The notes under the pieces are model-generated. The model was not told where the DNA came from. It was given only the letters and a program-made list of their open reading frames with translations, and searched no databases. From Apostichopus japonicus (Eukaryota > Echinodermata > Holothuroidea > Aspidochirotida > Stichopodidae), in the NCBI RefSeq assembly GCF_037975245.1, contig NC_092568.1, forward strand, positions 28,206,501-28,270,500: DNA of 64,000 nucleotides, in the 5' to 3' direction. How positions within the stretch are numbered: the first letter of the stretch is position 1; each line of letters begins with the position of its first letter. Shown one piece after another: positions 26,081 to 37,951 of this stretch. Both the position numbers and the translations under genes were made by a program.

Positions 26081-26496
26081 TCAATTGGAATCGCCCGGAG
26101 ATACGGCGTCTTTAATCCGAGGAACCAACGAACTTAAATCCTCAGGCTTCAACTGGGCTAGACGTTCGCGGTGAATACAGCACACCATCACATGGTTCAG
26201 CCTCTGTTTAGTCATGGTGTTCCGTAGCCATGTCTTCAAACGCCTCAAAGCACTAAAAGATCTCTCGGCTTCCGCCGAACTGGCGGAGGAGACGAGGAGC
26301 AACCGCAAGAGAGCTTCGCCTTCACCAAACATATAGCCCGTACCGCTGGATTCATCAACTTGAATATTTGTCTATACCCTTCAACCGACAACAACTGGAA
26401 CTGGCCTCGAAAGAAAGACAGACTAAGCTTAATATTGTCGGAGAGCTCAGGGTACCAACTCACGAGATCTAGGTGGAACTCTCCATTCAGCAACAT
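26081..26496 (-). pseudogene. hAT transposase C-terminal dimerisation domain, frameshifted
   Basis: The upstream half (26496-26333) encodes a hAT catalytic-domain tail with SVEGYRQIFKLMNPAVRA. The downstream half, in another frame, encodes the hATC dimerisation signature with LLVSSASSAEAERSFSALRR and LNHVMVCCIHRERL. Comparison with the second copy shows a 2-base AT insertion just after the PAVRA codons (near 26332), which breaks the frame. Only the C-terminal part survives; BED finger and DDE residues are absent. The ZMYM1-like/Zisupton-type hAT group is a reasonable placement but unchecked. Confidence 0.8.
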
Positions 26497-26888
26497 TGAG
26501 TGCTAGCTATTCGATGATATGAATCCTGAGATGTGTAAGTCCTAACCAAATATATAGACGCGACATTACTTTTTTTTCCAAATGTGTGTGGGGGGACATT
26601 TGATATTGTTTCCCCCACACATCGAAATGTGGGGGACGTGTCCCCCGCCCCCCCCCCCCCTGGATTGACGCCCATGCACGTAGTTAAAAGTTTTCAAAGT
26701 GGGAAATGGAGCCGAGGCCACATCTTTTCAAAGTTTCTGAAAGTTTTTTTCTTCCAAAGTACTCGAAGTATGGAAGTTACTGACAAGCGTCCATAATCTG
26801 TAAGAAGACAGTGTTGCACGTGACAAGAAGCAGTGTATCAAGTCTTTTCTCTTTCTTTATTGTCATCGTGGTTTTGAAACATGATACT

Positions 26889-27460
26889 GGTTTGCGAAAG
26901 TCAATCGAGCTACATCGCGTTGATGTTCTAGTTCTTGGTCGTCTTTTCTTGAACTACGCCATATGTTATCGACGAGCCTGGGAATTAGTTTGAACTTTGT
27001 ATTATACAACACCTAATTATATTCTGGTCACTGTATTGGTCAAATACTCGTTGATTGCATGCAAATTCCGCTCTATTCCACTCTATGAAATAGAACCATG
27101 GGTTATACTTTTTTTTGGTAGCACTTTTTTCAATGGTAAGAGAGCAGAGCAACCTGTCTGTTCAAAACAATCTGTTGCATGAGTGCATTTTATCCATCTT
27201 AATATAATATGTTGCATAAAACAAATAATGAATAGTTTCCATTCGTACGATAGTGCAAATATTTCATTCGTTGAAAGATGTAATTTGTTCCTTTCAACTC
27301 ATGTAATATTTGCACTAGTATTGCACTCAAAACCATTTATTATTTGTATAATTACTAGTCACTGGTTTGCGGAAGTCAATGGAGCTACATCGTTGATGTT
27401 CTACTTCTTGGTCGTCTTTTCTTGAACTACGCCATCTATTTTGACGAGCCTGCGACTTGG
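26889..27460 (+). repeat. Direct duplication of a 100-bp block
   Basis: About 26889-26990 and 27364-27460 share TTCTTGGTCGTCTTTTCTTG and AACTACGCCAT with a few differences, separated by about 370 bp. Confidence 0.7.
27221..27347. repeat. Imperfect inverted repeat
   Basis: ACAAATAATGAATAGTTT and AGTGCAAATATT on the left mirror AATATTTGCACT and TTTATTATTTGT on the right, giving arms of about 60 bp. Lies between the two 100-bp direct repeats; probably a MITE remnant. Confidence 0.6.
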
Positions 27461-27887
27461 AAATCCCCGTTGTTATGTATAGAAATCCCAGCCAGGTTGT
27501 GAATCACACGTCATAGACACTTGCTTTACGTTGTATTCATTTCTTGTTGTATGCGCGTTCTTGTACCTATACTGCACATTGTAGCATAATAATTAATATA
27601 ATGTGTTATGGGCTAGGCGCGAAATAAGTTGTCATTGTTTATAGTTGTGCTCGTTAGATGCATGTAACTTATTTCAGAGACATCATTCTATGCGTAGGCA
27701 TAACTTCTCGATCAAGCCTCGGTTAGACACTGGTTTACCGGTATAAAACGGATGATTCTGGTAACGGCTGCAGCCAGCAGGCTACATTTCCGTATCGACT
27801 GGGCCTGATGTTAGTCTACTGTAAGCTAGCAGTAGTACGCAGTAGCCTAAGCTAGTCCTAACCTCTACCCAGAAAGGGTCAAGCAAA

Positions 27888-30800
27888 ATGGGGAATAAAA
27901 CAAGCCAGCCACCGTCCCCTTCCACTTCCAGCGATGACGTGGGCAATTCAAACGGTAAGTTTGATCAATTCGTTCATGTATTGCTTTAGAATGATAGACT
28001 AACACGATCTAACATGGATAGGGTCTCAAATGAGCTATGTGTAACTTTGTAAGTAACTGTAAGGCTTCATGATCCTTGGGTCTCCAAACTATTAAAGGCT
28101 AGGCATACAGAGAAACGGTAGAACCATCCAGCCTAGGCCCAGAGGTCTGCATTAGGTAGCTTAATATTTATTTAGGATAGGATCAATTGTCGGTTCATGG
28201 CGCTCTTTCTTATTTAACCAATCATCGGTTCAATAAGCATTATATCGGTGGTTTTTGCAGGTTCGTCAGTTGTATAAAACGTACTGGTTAGGTAGCATAG
28301 GTTAATTATATGCCTGATGTAATGCTTCTTTAGGCAACTATGGGGAGATAAGGAATATGGCCAACAGGCGCGTAGTCAGGAATTTGCCAAGGGAGGGGCG
28401 AAACTGTAGATTCGGCATTGCAAACTATCTAAGTGTACGCCACCATGGTTGGTGCGAAGTGTACAAGAAAATTTTGGCTGAAAATGCCTCCCAGATCGCT
28501 GGAAATGGCACTTCCCAGGCCTTGTAAGTTGCATCTTAGCATTTTCTCCTTTGAAAATACTAGCGATTTCATAAAAACATTTAAAAAAAAATTCAAAAAA
28601 ATGCTCAAGGCTGCCCCCATTGCCCCCCCCCCCCCTGGCTACGCGCCTGATGGCCAAACATTTGCCAAACATTAATGTAGACCTTTTGTATAAAACTAAT
28701 GAGTAGCCTAAATTGTGCCTCAGAATGTACCAACAAACTTGTAACTTCGGGGGGGTGGACCCCATACCCCCCTCCTTCATTACAATTTCGGGGTCATCTC
28801 TTGCAAGTGCTTACAAGTATGTTTATGACGAAATATATTGAAATTTCATTGTGTACACTCATTGGTCTTTTATATTTACACTAATGTGCACAAAGATAGT
28901 ATAATGCATCTGAACGATATCTAAAAGCTATAAAGTTGATTCAATGTGTAAGTACTGCAATTTTCAATTTCTTCCAGTTTATTATCAGTCAAGGTCATCG
29001 GTGGTGAGTAGCAGAGGAAGATGCTCTCAATCGGGTTGTACCAATTATCAAGACCAAGGCAACTATTTGGGATTTTGTGAACAGTGTTATAGACGGTACA
29101 GAAGCATCCTCTTTGATAACTCCGAAAGTCACGGCTCAGCAACTTCTAGCAGAAGCATTCAAAGAGGCCTCCACCTTGATTCACCTATCAAGCCCTCATC
29201 AGGTATGGAATCTGACGTATTCAACCAAAATATTTAGTTACTTTATTATAATTATATGTTGTTGAAGGCTTGCCCATGTGTATCCAAAAGGGATTTCAAC
29301 CGGTTTTCTAAGACAATGGGCATTAAATTCATGATAGATTGCATAACACTGGAAATATTTTCAAGTGGAACCATTGATGTCATCATAATAGCCAGTAGAA
29401 GGGAAAGTTATTTAAATAACAACATGGTCAGTGTTTTCAAGTGAATTTCTTAATAACAGACATGATAGAAGGATAGTGGAAGAGGTTGGCAGATTTCTTC
29501 CGAGGTAGGAAATTTACTCGAAGAAAATCTGCACATTGTTTTGTTGTTCGCAACCTCATACAGTAATATCTGTAGATCTAAGTCTTCTGAATGATAATTC
29601 TTACAATTAAAACCTACATAGTGTTGGGACCGAGGTTTGCCTACTGTAGAGAGCACAGATAGTGCTGTTGTATATATAGTCCAGTAAAATCATTTATAGC
29701 CACAATCTGTCAGACGACCGTGCGTAACCGTTGTCTATTAAAAGTATTCTTCTGATGAATGCAGATTAAAAGTATTCTTCTGATGAAACTCTGCATAAAC
29801 TGAAGCACGATGGCAGAAATCACTCCAAGATTGCTCCACGTAATCAAACTAAATAATTCTTTATACCCTGGCTTCCTGTAGAAATTAGGCCCCCTATTTG
29901 TCTATGAGGCGCAAACCCTATCCTGGAAACTGACATAGAAAGAAAGCCTTATTCTTGCCATAAAGTCATGTAAAGTGCCTTTGGGAATTTCGTTCATTCA
30001 TTAGAGAGGGTTTGGTTCTGTAATGTTCTTTATTCAAAATTAGGTTTACAAACAAGAAACGTTTCTGACAGTTTCTTCCATTCTTTGGAAAGAAACCAAT
30101 TTCCTCAGGAACTAAATTGAACACCTGGACAGAGCTGTGAGAATGTAATACATAAAGAGTTTGACTCTGTATCCCGAAGTTATTTGGACAGTTCATGGAG
30201 TACAATACCTTAATCAGATTGTGTCAGTCATATGATCAATAGTTTTGAAAATGTTAATACATTGCACCCTGAACCATCTGCCAACAGAGAGCCATAGACT
30301 CAGCAGAGACTCATACAGCACTGGCCTGTACAGGACTGCACCAACTACAGATCCTCTCAGCTCACACATCAGCTCACAAAGGCCTGCATATGACGGCATC
30401 AGTGCTAGATCAAGAACCACTGACACTTCTTACAGTAGACCCACGTGTACCTCTTACACCAGAACCACCTTTACAACTTCTGCTCAACCCACTGGTACCC
30501 ATTCGTCTAGACCCACTGGTACCCCTTCTACCGGAACCACTGTTAACCCTTCTGCTAGACCCACTGTTATCCCTCCTGCTAGACCCACTGTTAACCCTCC
30601 CACTAGACCCACTGGTACCCATTTGACTAGACCCACTGGTACCCCTTCTACCAGAACCACTGTTATCCCTTCTACTAGACCCACTGGTACTCATTCGACT
30701 AGACCCACTGGTACCCCTTCTACCAGGACCACTGTTATCCCTTCTGCTAGACCCATTGGTACCCATTCGGCTACACCCACTTGTACACCTTCTACCAGAA

Positions 30801-33800
30801 CCACTGCCAGTTCTGCTCACACCAAAGCTGCTGCTTCGTCAAGTTCCTTGTACAACGGCGATACATCGTACAACTTATTCAGTAATGAGTACAAACCAAC
30901 TCCAAGTGCAAGTTCTGCAGGTACTGCAAGTGGTGGATATGGTTGTTCCAGCAGTGGGAGTGTTACAACTAGTGATAGCCAACACAATGTAATGCGCCAG
31001 CTGAACGCTTCCATGAGCAATCAGGACAATGCAGGTGCAAGACCCAAACAATACAAAGGTACCGTATTGAATTATATTCAAGGGTGATATAGTTAGAGTT
31101 AAAGCAAACAAGCAATACAAATGTATTGAAATATATTCAAAGGTAATATAGTCAAAGCAAACCCAGAAAATGATCTGTAGCTTACATTATAGAGTTCTTT
31201 GTGATGGACAACTCTCCAAAATAGAAGACAATCATGTTTAACATGTTTCATGCAAATATTTGAGTATTAATTGAAATGTCAGGGGCTACCATTTTGCCAC
31301 TGTCTGATGTCATATGCCCACTATTTGCAAAACCATCCCAAAACAATTCATCACAGAGAAGAAGGCAAATTTCTAGATTATTTGAGATATGACCTGTTGA
31401 CCCCCATAATTGCTCCAAGTGTGACAACTAACAAGGGCTAAATGTGTATATCATTCAACACAGTATCAAGTCTCAAAAACTGTTTTCATCTCTTTGACTG
31501 AGTATGCACTGTTCAAGATTATTTCAGCACATTCAGAAACTGACTGCAGTTGACCAATGATGCTGGAAGTTGAAAGGTCTAAAACCAGAAATTTTGAATT
31601 TTGGGCACTGAAAAAAACCTGTTTGTGATGATCATTGGGTAATGGTCTCAAATCAGCTACTGTATTGTGTAGCTTTCTAATCCTTCACTTCTCTATATTT
31701 AACTATACATTTTAGCAGAGTTGTAGCATACGAAAAATGTTTTTTTAAATTAAATAATTATTTTTTTCCTCTTTTTCTTTATTCTAAAACTATATTTTTT
31801 GCCAGAATCAAAATATCTTTGTTCTCATTCAATATATGATTTACTTTTTATATATTTTTCTGAACCTTGTATTGTTGACAGCAACCAACCAAGCCAAGCC
31901 AAAGCCCCTCATGGATGTTGTAGTGAAACCAAAGGAGTCCACTGCCAGTAACACATCTAGTGACATTATTTCAGCTTTACCAGGTAGTAAACCAAGTGAA
32001 ACTTCTACAAAGCAATCGTCAAAGAAAGGTAAGTAGTATTTGTCCAACAAGAAGAATCCTTCTTTTTGATGAAATAAGACAAAACTTTATGCTAACCAGT
32101 GTCTAATATTGATGTCCACAAATAGTATAGTAAAGGCTTCATAATTGACGCACCTTCAGATATTACTAGCAACGATACAGTGGGCAACCTAAACTTTTTG
32201 CAGTCATGCAGAGTTCAATATTTCATGACTTTGAATCCATTTCAGGTATGTGCTGATCAAATTGTGTTTTTTTAAAGCTTTTAATATCCTCCCCTCAGCT
32301 TTGCACATATTTTTGGCATTTGGAAATCGTACTCCCTAAAAATAACCAACATGATCCCACTACTCACTGGGACCTGAATGTCTGAGCTTAGAGGCTCAGA
32401 GCATAGAAAAGAGCATCTAGAGTCAATTGATGTATACTAACAGTTAGCTTATCGACAAATGTGTCAATTAAGGGGTATGAAAGAACTTGACATTTTTTTG
32501 TCAAATTCTGCTCAGTTGTACGTTGCGTAGGAACAGAACAATAAATATTTTGAGATCATTACATTTCTGAGGAACTACACTTATCAAAAATGTATACAGT
32601 TGAGTGATCTGGATTTTTTTTGTTGATAGACATTGTTGATCAAATCCTCAAGTGCGTCAATTATGAGCTCACCATGCTATAAATGAGAAAGCGGGGGTAA
32701 GCTTAGGCAGGGTTAAAATTTGAAAAGTGGATGTCAACCTTTCCACCCATCGAGGGCATGGTAAAAATTTCTCTACTGCCCTGGCTTCTGTCAAGAACGT
32801 AAGGTGATTAATATGCACCTGTGTTGCTTGTTGCACTTTTCATGATAGAATAATACCAGTTTCTCTAATTTTTAATATATCCTACAGTACCTTCTGGTTT
32901 CCATCAATACTATGGCATCTGCTGAAAATGATAAAACGTTTGGGTATTGAGTGTCGACATTGCTTTTGAAATGTTAATTATGTTTTGATCGTAGTGTTAC
33001 CCATATAAAGTAATGTGTGCTTTGTGTTTTTCTATCAATTAACACGTGTGTTCAGTGTGTGCCTGTAAATCTAGCCTGCTGAGTACAAACAGTAATTCAT
33101 ACTGCATATTTGATAACTTATGTCAGAGGAGAGGGTGGAGAATTACAAACTGTACAGCAACAGGTTCAAAGTCCACCTTCATATATCTTTGGACAACCTA
33201 AAGTGGTGTGTAAAAACTACACTAACAGGTCACAGTTTCCATTGAATTGATTAATTTTGTTTGAATATATCCAAAGAGGTCGTGAAGTGATGATAACGGT
33301 GATGCAAAATATGAATGCTCATCAGGACAATAGTTTAATTATTGCAGGTACTCTAGTTTTAAATACACTTAACAACCACCTCCTCCCATAAAATGTACTC
33401 ATTGTAATGATTTCATCAAAACTGAATTCGATGGTCGTGGAATACTTTATTTGATGTTGGATAAGAAATATTATACAAAGTAGACAAATTTATAAAACCC
33501 CTTGTAAACAGGTTGTCCCCCTTTTTGTTCATATGCACACTACATTAATATCTTAAACTATCTTCAGTATTGTACATGTTAAGAAGCCTAAACAGCTACT
33601 TCACAAAAATGTAAATCAATAATTTTGCTGAAAGTAGAAACACTTCAGTACTGTTGCAAATATTACATAAGCAATCTTTTGGGGAATAGAACTTGCTAAG
33701 GAAGGTAGCAGAAAAGCTTGCTTTCTCTGTGCGTTATCAAATTAGTTTCTTATTATTCACATTAAAACTTTTATGTGGATTACTTCTTTCATAGAATGTT

Positions 33801-35591
33801 ATAGTTAGACTAGGACTATTATTTGATAGGCAAACAGATGCATGAACAATAACAGAAAGACACTCTTTGAAATGGAAACAATCGTTATTTCCATGTGCAA
33901 TTATGGTGCCAATAAATCTTATTTGTTGATTTCTTTTATATCTTATCTGTAACTCTAACTTATATTTTGTATATGTACATTCATCTGCAGACTCCCAAGG
34001 AGTGCTTGTGAAAACCATGAGAGATAACCTGCTATGCCCCATTTGTCTTGACCTGCTGGAAAATGCAAAAACACTTCCATGTCAACATGTGGTCTGCAAA
34101 ACATGCCTAGAACAATGGGTGGCAATGAAAGGTGAGCTGAGATGCCCCACGTGTAATACCAGACAACAGGAGCCAGTTGGTGGAGTCAATGGGTTACCTT
34201 CTAACTTCATGTTGAACACTCTGGCAGCAGAGATAAGGAAACTAGACACACAGGATGAAACAGAGACAGGTATCTTTGAGGAGGAGGAGGAGGAGGAGGA
34301 AGAAGAGGGGGACAAGGAGGATGAGAAGGAATCAGAGTCTGGCACCCCTCTAGCAGCAGCTTTGTCTCCTACAAATTCATATGTAGATTTAACTTCCGGT
34401 TACACCAGCTGGCAGAGTATTCCTGTTGCTGAGACAAGTTTCTTAGAAATACTGGGGAATCAATTCAAGGCGAAGGGATCCACTGTAAAGCTTAAGCTGC
34501 AGTTTTGTGATGTAGAGGGCCAACCTATTCGAGGCAAATCCAGAGATGGTATTACAGCTTTTGTTGTACGTCCGGACAAAGAGAGAATTCCGATTCTAGA
34601 CGTAGCCTTCAGGAAGAGGAGTGGAGATTTCACAGTCAGTTTTGCAGCAGAGCAGATAGGAATACATTTAGTTGAGGTAACCCTGAACGGAGAGTCAGTT
34701 GTTGGATCCCCAACAAAAATTGTGGTACGACCAAACGGGATTATGGATCGCACACTGAGCACAACTTTGCATGCACCCAAGGGAATTTTGGCCACACCTG
34801 ATGAAATTTATGTCACAGACGAAAGTGACAAGGTCTATGTACAAACAGATTGGCAGGGTGGTTGGGATGGTTTTGGCATGGACAAACCACACCACAAAGA
34901 GTGTACACAGATATCACCCTTTGGTATCGCAAAATACAACGATAAGCTCTTCATCACAGATAGCTTCAACAGTTGCATCTACGTTTATATTCACATGGCA
35001 TGCACGAACAACTTTGGCAAACGAGTACTAGAGCAACCAACTGGGATAGCAGTGAGTAAAGATGGTAACATCTACGTTGCAGACTGCGCATCAAATACTA
35101 TTGACGTATTTAGGCACAATTATTCCCACATACGAAGCATTGACGTCAAGGGGAAGGGTTCCCTCACACATCTTGCTGTTAACCAATCAGAGGATAGAAT
35201 TATAGTGGCAGACGACAAGACCAACCTTATCAAGATCATCGATCTTAACAGGGATAGGATGGTCAAATCCATCAAGACGAGGATCAGTCAAGCACCGGCA
35301 ACTCCTTTTGGTGTTGCATTGGATGATGAGGACAACATATATGTATCAGTGACTTTTGACCCATCAAAGTTGAACAAAAGAAATGAGACAGCTGGGAATG
35401 TCAGGCGAAAAGGAGCTGTCGTAACGTATAATTCGGATGGTTATTTCCTTGGCACGATCGGCGAAAAAGAATTAATAAATCCCCGTGGTATTTGCTTTAT
35501 CAATGATGATGACGATTCACCTCAACTCTTGGTAGTTGAAGGTGGTGATTGTGCATCACAGTCTGGGTGTATAAAAGTATTCAGACTGTAA
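27888..35591 (+). CDS. Copy 1: A20-like finger / RING / filamin / NHL protein, complete
   Basis: Five exons: 27888-27954, 28978-29202, 30288-31058, 31882-32028, 33991-35591 (TAA). All have GT-AG borders and all introns are phase 1; the predicted protein is 936 residues. Order: MGNKTSQ, which fits N-myristoylation (Gly2, Ser6); an A20-like finger C-x4-C-x12-C-x2-C (about residues 40-63); Thr/Pro/Ser repeats to about residue 355; a Lys/Ser linker; a C3HC4 RING (about 419-458); a run of 10 Glu; one filamin repeat (about 565-650); six NHL blades to the end. No B-box or coiled coil, unlike TRIM-NHL proteins. Likely a membrane-tethered E3 ubiquitin ligase: the RING would recruit E2, the A20-like finger could bind ubiquitin, and the propeller would bind target. 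These roles are inferred. No intact family member is known to me with this domain set. Confidence 0.85.
28365..28649 (-). mobile_element. Intact hAT-type MITE, family A, in intron 1 of copy 1
   Basis: 285 bp with 11-bp perfect terminal inverted repeats (CAGGCGCGTAG and its complement), flanked on both sides by the 8-bp duplication ATGGCCAA (28357-28364 and 28650-28657). An 8-bp duplication and CAG-type ends point to hAT. It is the best preserved of at least five family members here (1439, 2105, about 43960, about 44496). Confidence 0.85.
28978..29202 (+). CDS. Copy 1 exon 2: A20-like zinc finger
   Basis: Acceptor TTTCTTCCAG, donor G/GTATGG. Encodes RCSQSGCTNYQDQGNYLGFC followed by EQCYRRYRSIL. 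Spacing is C-x4-C-x12-C-x2-C; classical A20 fingers are C-x2-4-C-x11-C-x2-C, so the middle loop is one residue longer. The G-F-C-x2-C-Y and basic tail match A20 fingers of ZFAND and Rabex-5 proteins. A Ser-rich tail follows. Confidence 0.75.
29737..29792 (+). repeat. Tandem 28-bp duplication in intron 2 of copy 1
   Basis: TAAAAGTATTCTTCTGATGA occurs twice, about 28 bp apart. Confidence 0.7.
30288..31058 (+). CDS. Copy 1 exon 3: Thr/Pro/Ser repeat exon
   Basis: 771 bp with phase-1 ends, entered after CTGCCAACAG and left at AAAG/GTACCG. The core (about 30480-30810) is a 24-bp coding repeat giving 8-residue units such as TRPTGTHS, TRPTGTPS and TRTTVIPS, about 13 in all. It is mucin-like in composition, but the protein has no signal peptide, so it is more likely a flexible spacer and phosphorylation substrate. 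The repeat leaves two other frames open; those are shadows. The same exon is in copy 3 and absent from copy 2. Confidence 0.8.
33991..35591 (+). CDS. Copy 1 exon 5: RING, acidic linker, filamin repeat, six NHL repeats
   Basis: Acceptor TACATTCATCTGCAG. The RING reads CPICLDLL, CQHVVCKTCLEQW, CPTC with all eight zinc ligands. The linker holds 10 Glu encoded by GAG/GAA. The filamin-type Ig repeat runs from VKLKLQFCDVEGQP to SPTKIVVRPNG. Six NHL blades follow: PKGILATPDEIYVTDE, SPFGIAKYNDKLFITDS, QPTGIAVSKDGNIYVAD, LTHLAVNQSEDRIIVADD, TPFGVALDDEDNIYVSV and NPRGICFIN. It ends in IKVFRL. The single large 3' exon could originate from a retroposed TRIM-like gene. Confidence 0.92.
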
Positions 35592-35669
35592 TAAAAACTT
35601 AAGCTGTCTTCCTAAAAACTGAACACTGTAAAATTAACATTAAATGATATGGGATGATTACATATTGTA

Positions 35670-35675
35670 AATAAA
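35670..35675 (+). promoter_or_regulatory. Polyadenylation signal, copy 1
   Basis: AATAAA 79 bp after the stop codon; conserved at the same place in copy 2. Confidence 0.7.
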
Positions 35676-36249
35676 ATCTATTGAAAATAGCAACATGCAT
35701 TTCCTTTCATTATCCTAAACGAAATACTATTTCAATTGTAACGGTGCCATATATACAGTATATATTTCCAGTACATGTGTGGAAAAAGAAAATTGAAAGG
35801 CAGTAATTGTGCACTTGGATCAATCATTAATTTCTCTTAGACATAGAAAATGTTGTTTTTGATTGGGTCAAGAGGCATTGTACAACTTCAGCAGTAGATT
35901 ATTCCCCTAATATTTACTCTTTATTGAGGGAAAATCCGTACTTGAAGTTATTCTCCAAAAGGGCACTCTCGCATACAGAGAAACGTGGATGCTGAAATAA
36001 AGTCATAGCAATATATGTAAATCTACTCAAAGTTATATGATTTGTTAACATTTTGGTCATTCTGTTATAGCTTAGTTTTGGTTCCTGTGATTCAAAGATT
36101 CAATGAAATAATGTGGTTTGAGCAAAGCTCACCTACAGCTTGGGTACTTTTGTTTTTCTTGCCAAGGTATGCCGTGTATTCCTTGTTCAGCAGCTGATGA
36201 TATGATATAATGATATGAAAATCCACTTTTCTTTTTTTCTTCCTGACGG

Positions 36250-36490
36250 ATGTGCAATGGGAGTAAGATTTTTGAAGGCAAAGAAGCTAGATTTTACGTA
36301 GAGTGTACCACAATACTGTGGCTCATGCAAAGTAACAGAAGATAAAATAAACTTCCTGGTAATATAATATGTTTAATACTCTAGTTCAACGAAATCATAT
36401 CAGGGATGATAGAATTGTGCAAAATCTCCGAAGGTTTGCTCAATTCAAAGATAAAGTATCACACTATACTGCCTGGGAGCAACAAGTTTC
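36250..36490 (+). pseudogene. Decayed copy of the downstream ORF of copy 2
   Basis: Homologous to 51532-51786. It starts similarly (CNGSKIF, then ECTT-LWLMQSNR) but hits an in-frame TAA after QSNRR and has further indels. Confidence 0.5.
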
Positions 36491-37530
36491 CATTTAGATT
36501 AAATGATTTATAATTGACTCCGTCTATTAAGAGCCAGAAGTGTTTGCGACCACACAAACCCTTGAAGTAAATGAAGGAATATCCAATTATATTTGAAATA
36601 TCTATGTCTCGCTAAGATGGAGACACCGGTAGGTTAGAACCCGACACCAAATTCTGCCTTTAGGCAGCTGATTGTGTTTCTAGCGCACCATTTCCCGTCA
36701 CATAAAGTGAGTCAACACAGACTATCGTTAGCTTCCTGTTTTAGTGTAAATATTTTATACTCAATCTTAGAAATGTAATTAAATATAACCTGAAGACAAT
36801 GGGCTAGCATAATTTACATAAAACATTCTGGGCGAGTTGGTATAGTGTAATTGAGTGATCACTTTTCTTTGCTGATTACCGTTTTGGTGAGAGAGAGAGG
36901 AGGAGGAGAGGGGGTGGGGATGGGGATGGGTTAATGTGGTTAGGTAAGGCAAGAATACCTGTTTCATAACATTGATATGAAAATTAAAGTGTAAAATGTA
37001 ATCTGACTCAAGGTTTGGTGTGTCAATGCAGTGCCAAAGATTCAGGTGGTTACAAGTCTTCTCCCTTCTGTCACTAATCCATCTATCCTTCTCTTTCGTT
37101 GAGTCGTCATTTTCTCATTCTCGTCATATAAATCCAATGAAACATCGTCATTAATGATTGCCAAATATTGTTCATGTCCTTTTCAAACATGTGTCTTTTG
37201 CTCATTCATTTCTGATTTATTGTCATATTTACCCCACTGGTAGATAAATGTCCGCGAAGCTATAGTTGAAATTTAATCAAAGCTCTTGCATTGCCACAGC
37301 TATATATTGTAAATTTTTAAAATCAATATTAGGTTTATTGTTTTCATACTTCTACATGAAATATTCATCAAATGTTCATTCTTTTTTTCAATTAAAAGGG
37401 TAAAGCTAGTTAAAGGTACACAAGAAAATACTAAGTAATTACGGATGATCAGGTATCTTTCTTGACAATAGTTAATAATAATAATAATAAATATAATAAA
37501 TACCATGTATTAAAGTGCTGTTATCATGAA

Positions 37531-37850
37531 ATAAAACATTCTCAAGAGCACTGTACAAAAGAACCAATACCTTGAATATAAAATTACCAAACTTAAGAAA
37601 ACCTTAAAGTAATAACAACAGCAATAAAAGTAGAAGTAAAACATGCTCAAGAGCACTGTACAAAAGAACCAAATCTTGGAATATAAAATTACCAAACATA
37701 AGAAAGCCTAAAAGTAATAACAACAGCAGTAAAAGTAGAAGTAAAACATGCTCAAGAGGACTGCACAAAAGAACCAAAACCTGGAATATAAAAATACCAA
37801 ACTTAAGAAAACCTAAAAGTAATAACAACAGCAGTAAGAGTAAAACCTGA
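37531..37850 (-). repeat. Three tandem 106-bp units in the LINE 3' region
   Basis: Each unit contains CTCAAGAGCACTGTACAAAA (or one-base variants) and AGTAATAACAACAGCA. Starts are near 37531, 37638 and 37743. The minus-strand Leu-rich frame through it is an artefact. Confidence 0.85.
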
Positions 37851-37951
37851 TAAAAGACAGGGTAATAAACCACAAAAAATAAAATAAAAAATATAAATAT
37901 ACATAAATATGGGCACAGTAAAGTGAATAGAACAAAGAAAAGTGAATAAGA

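Larger units (their letters stand above)
25130..26680 (-). mobile_element. hAT transposon remnant, left inverted copy
   Basis: Matches 41105-42580 in reverse complement along most of its length, including a 35-bp perfect hairpin at 25751-25785. The minus strand carries the 3' end of a hAT transposase (next entry). The ends are blurred by C and G homopolymers (about 25012-25026, 26646-26660). Terminal inverted repeats were not identified. Confidence 0.7.

Noticed and set aside
30410-30820. Gly/Ser/Arg-rich antisense frame and Leu/Pro-rich alternative frame over the Thr/Pro exon
   Set aside because: The 24-bp repeat keeps all frames open; only the Thr/Pro frame joins the other exons in phase.
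37510-37873. Leu/Tyr/Phe-rich minus-strand frames resembling membrane proteins
   Set aside because: Products of three tandem copies in the LINE 3' region.
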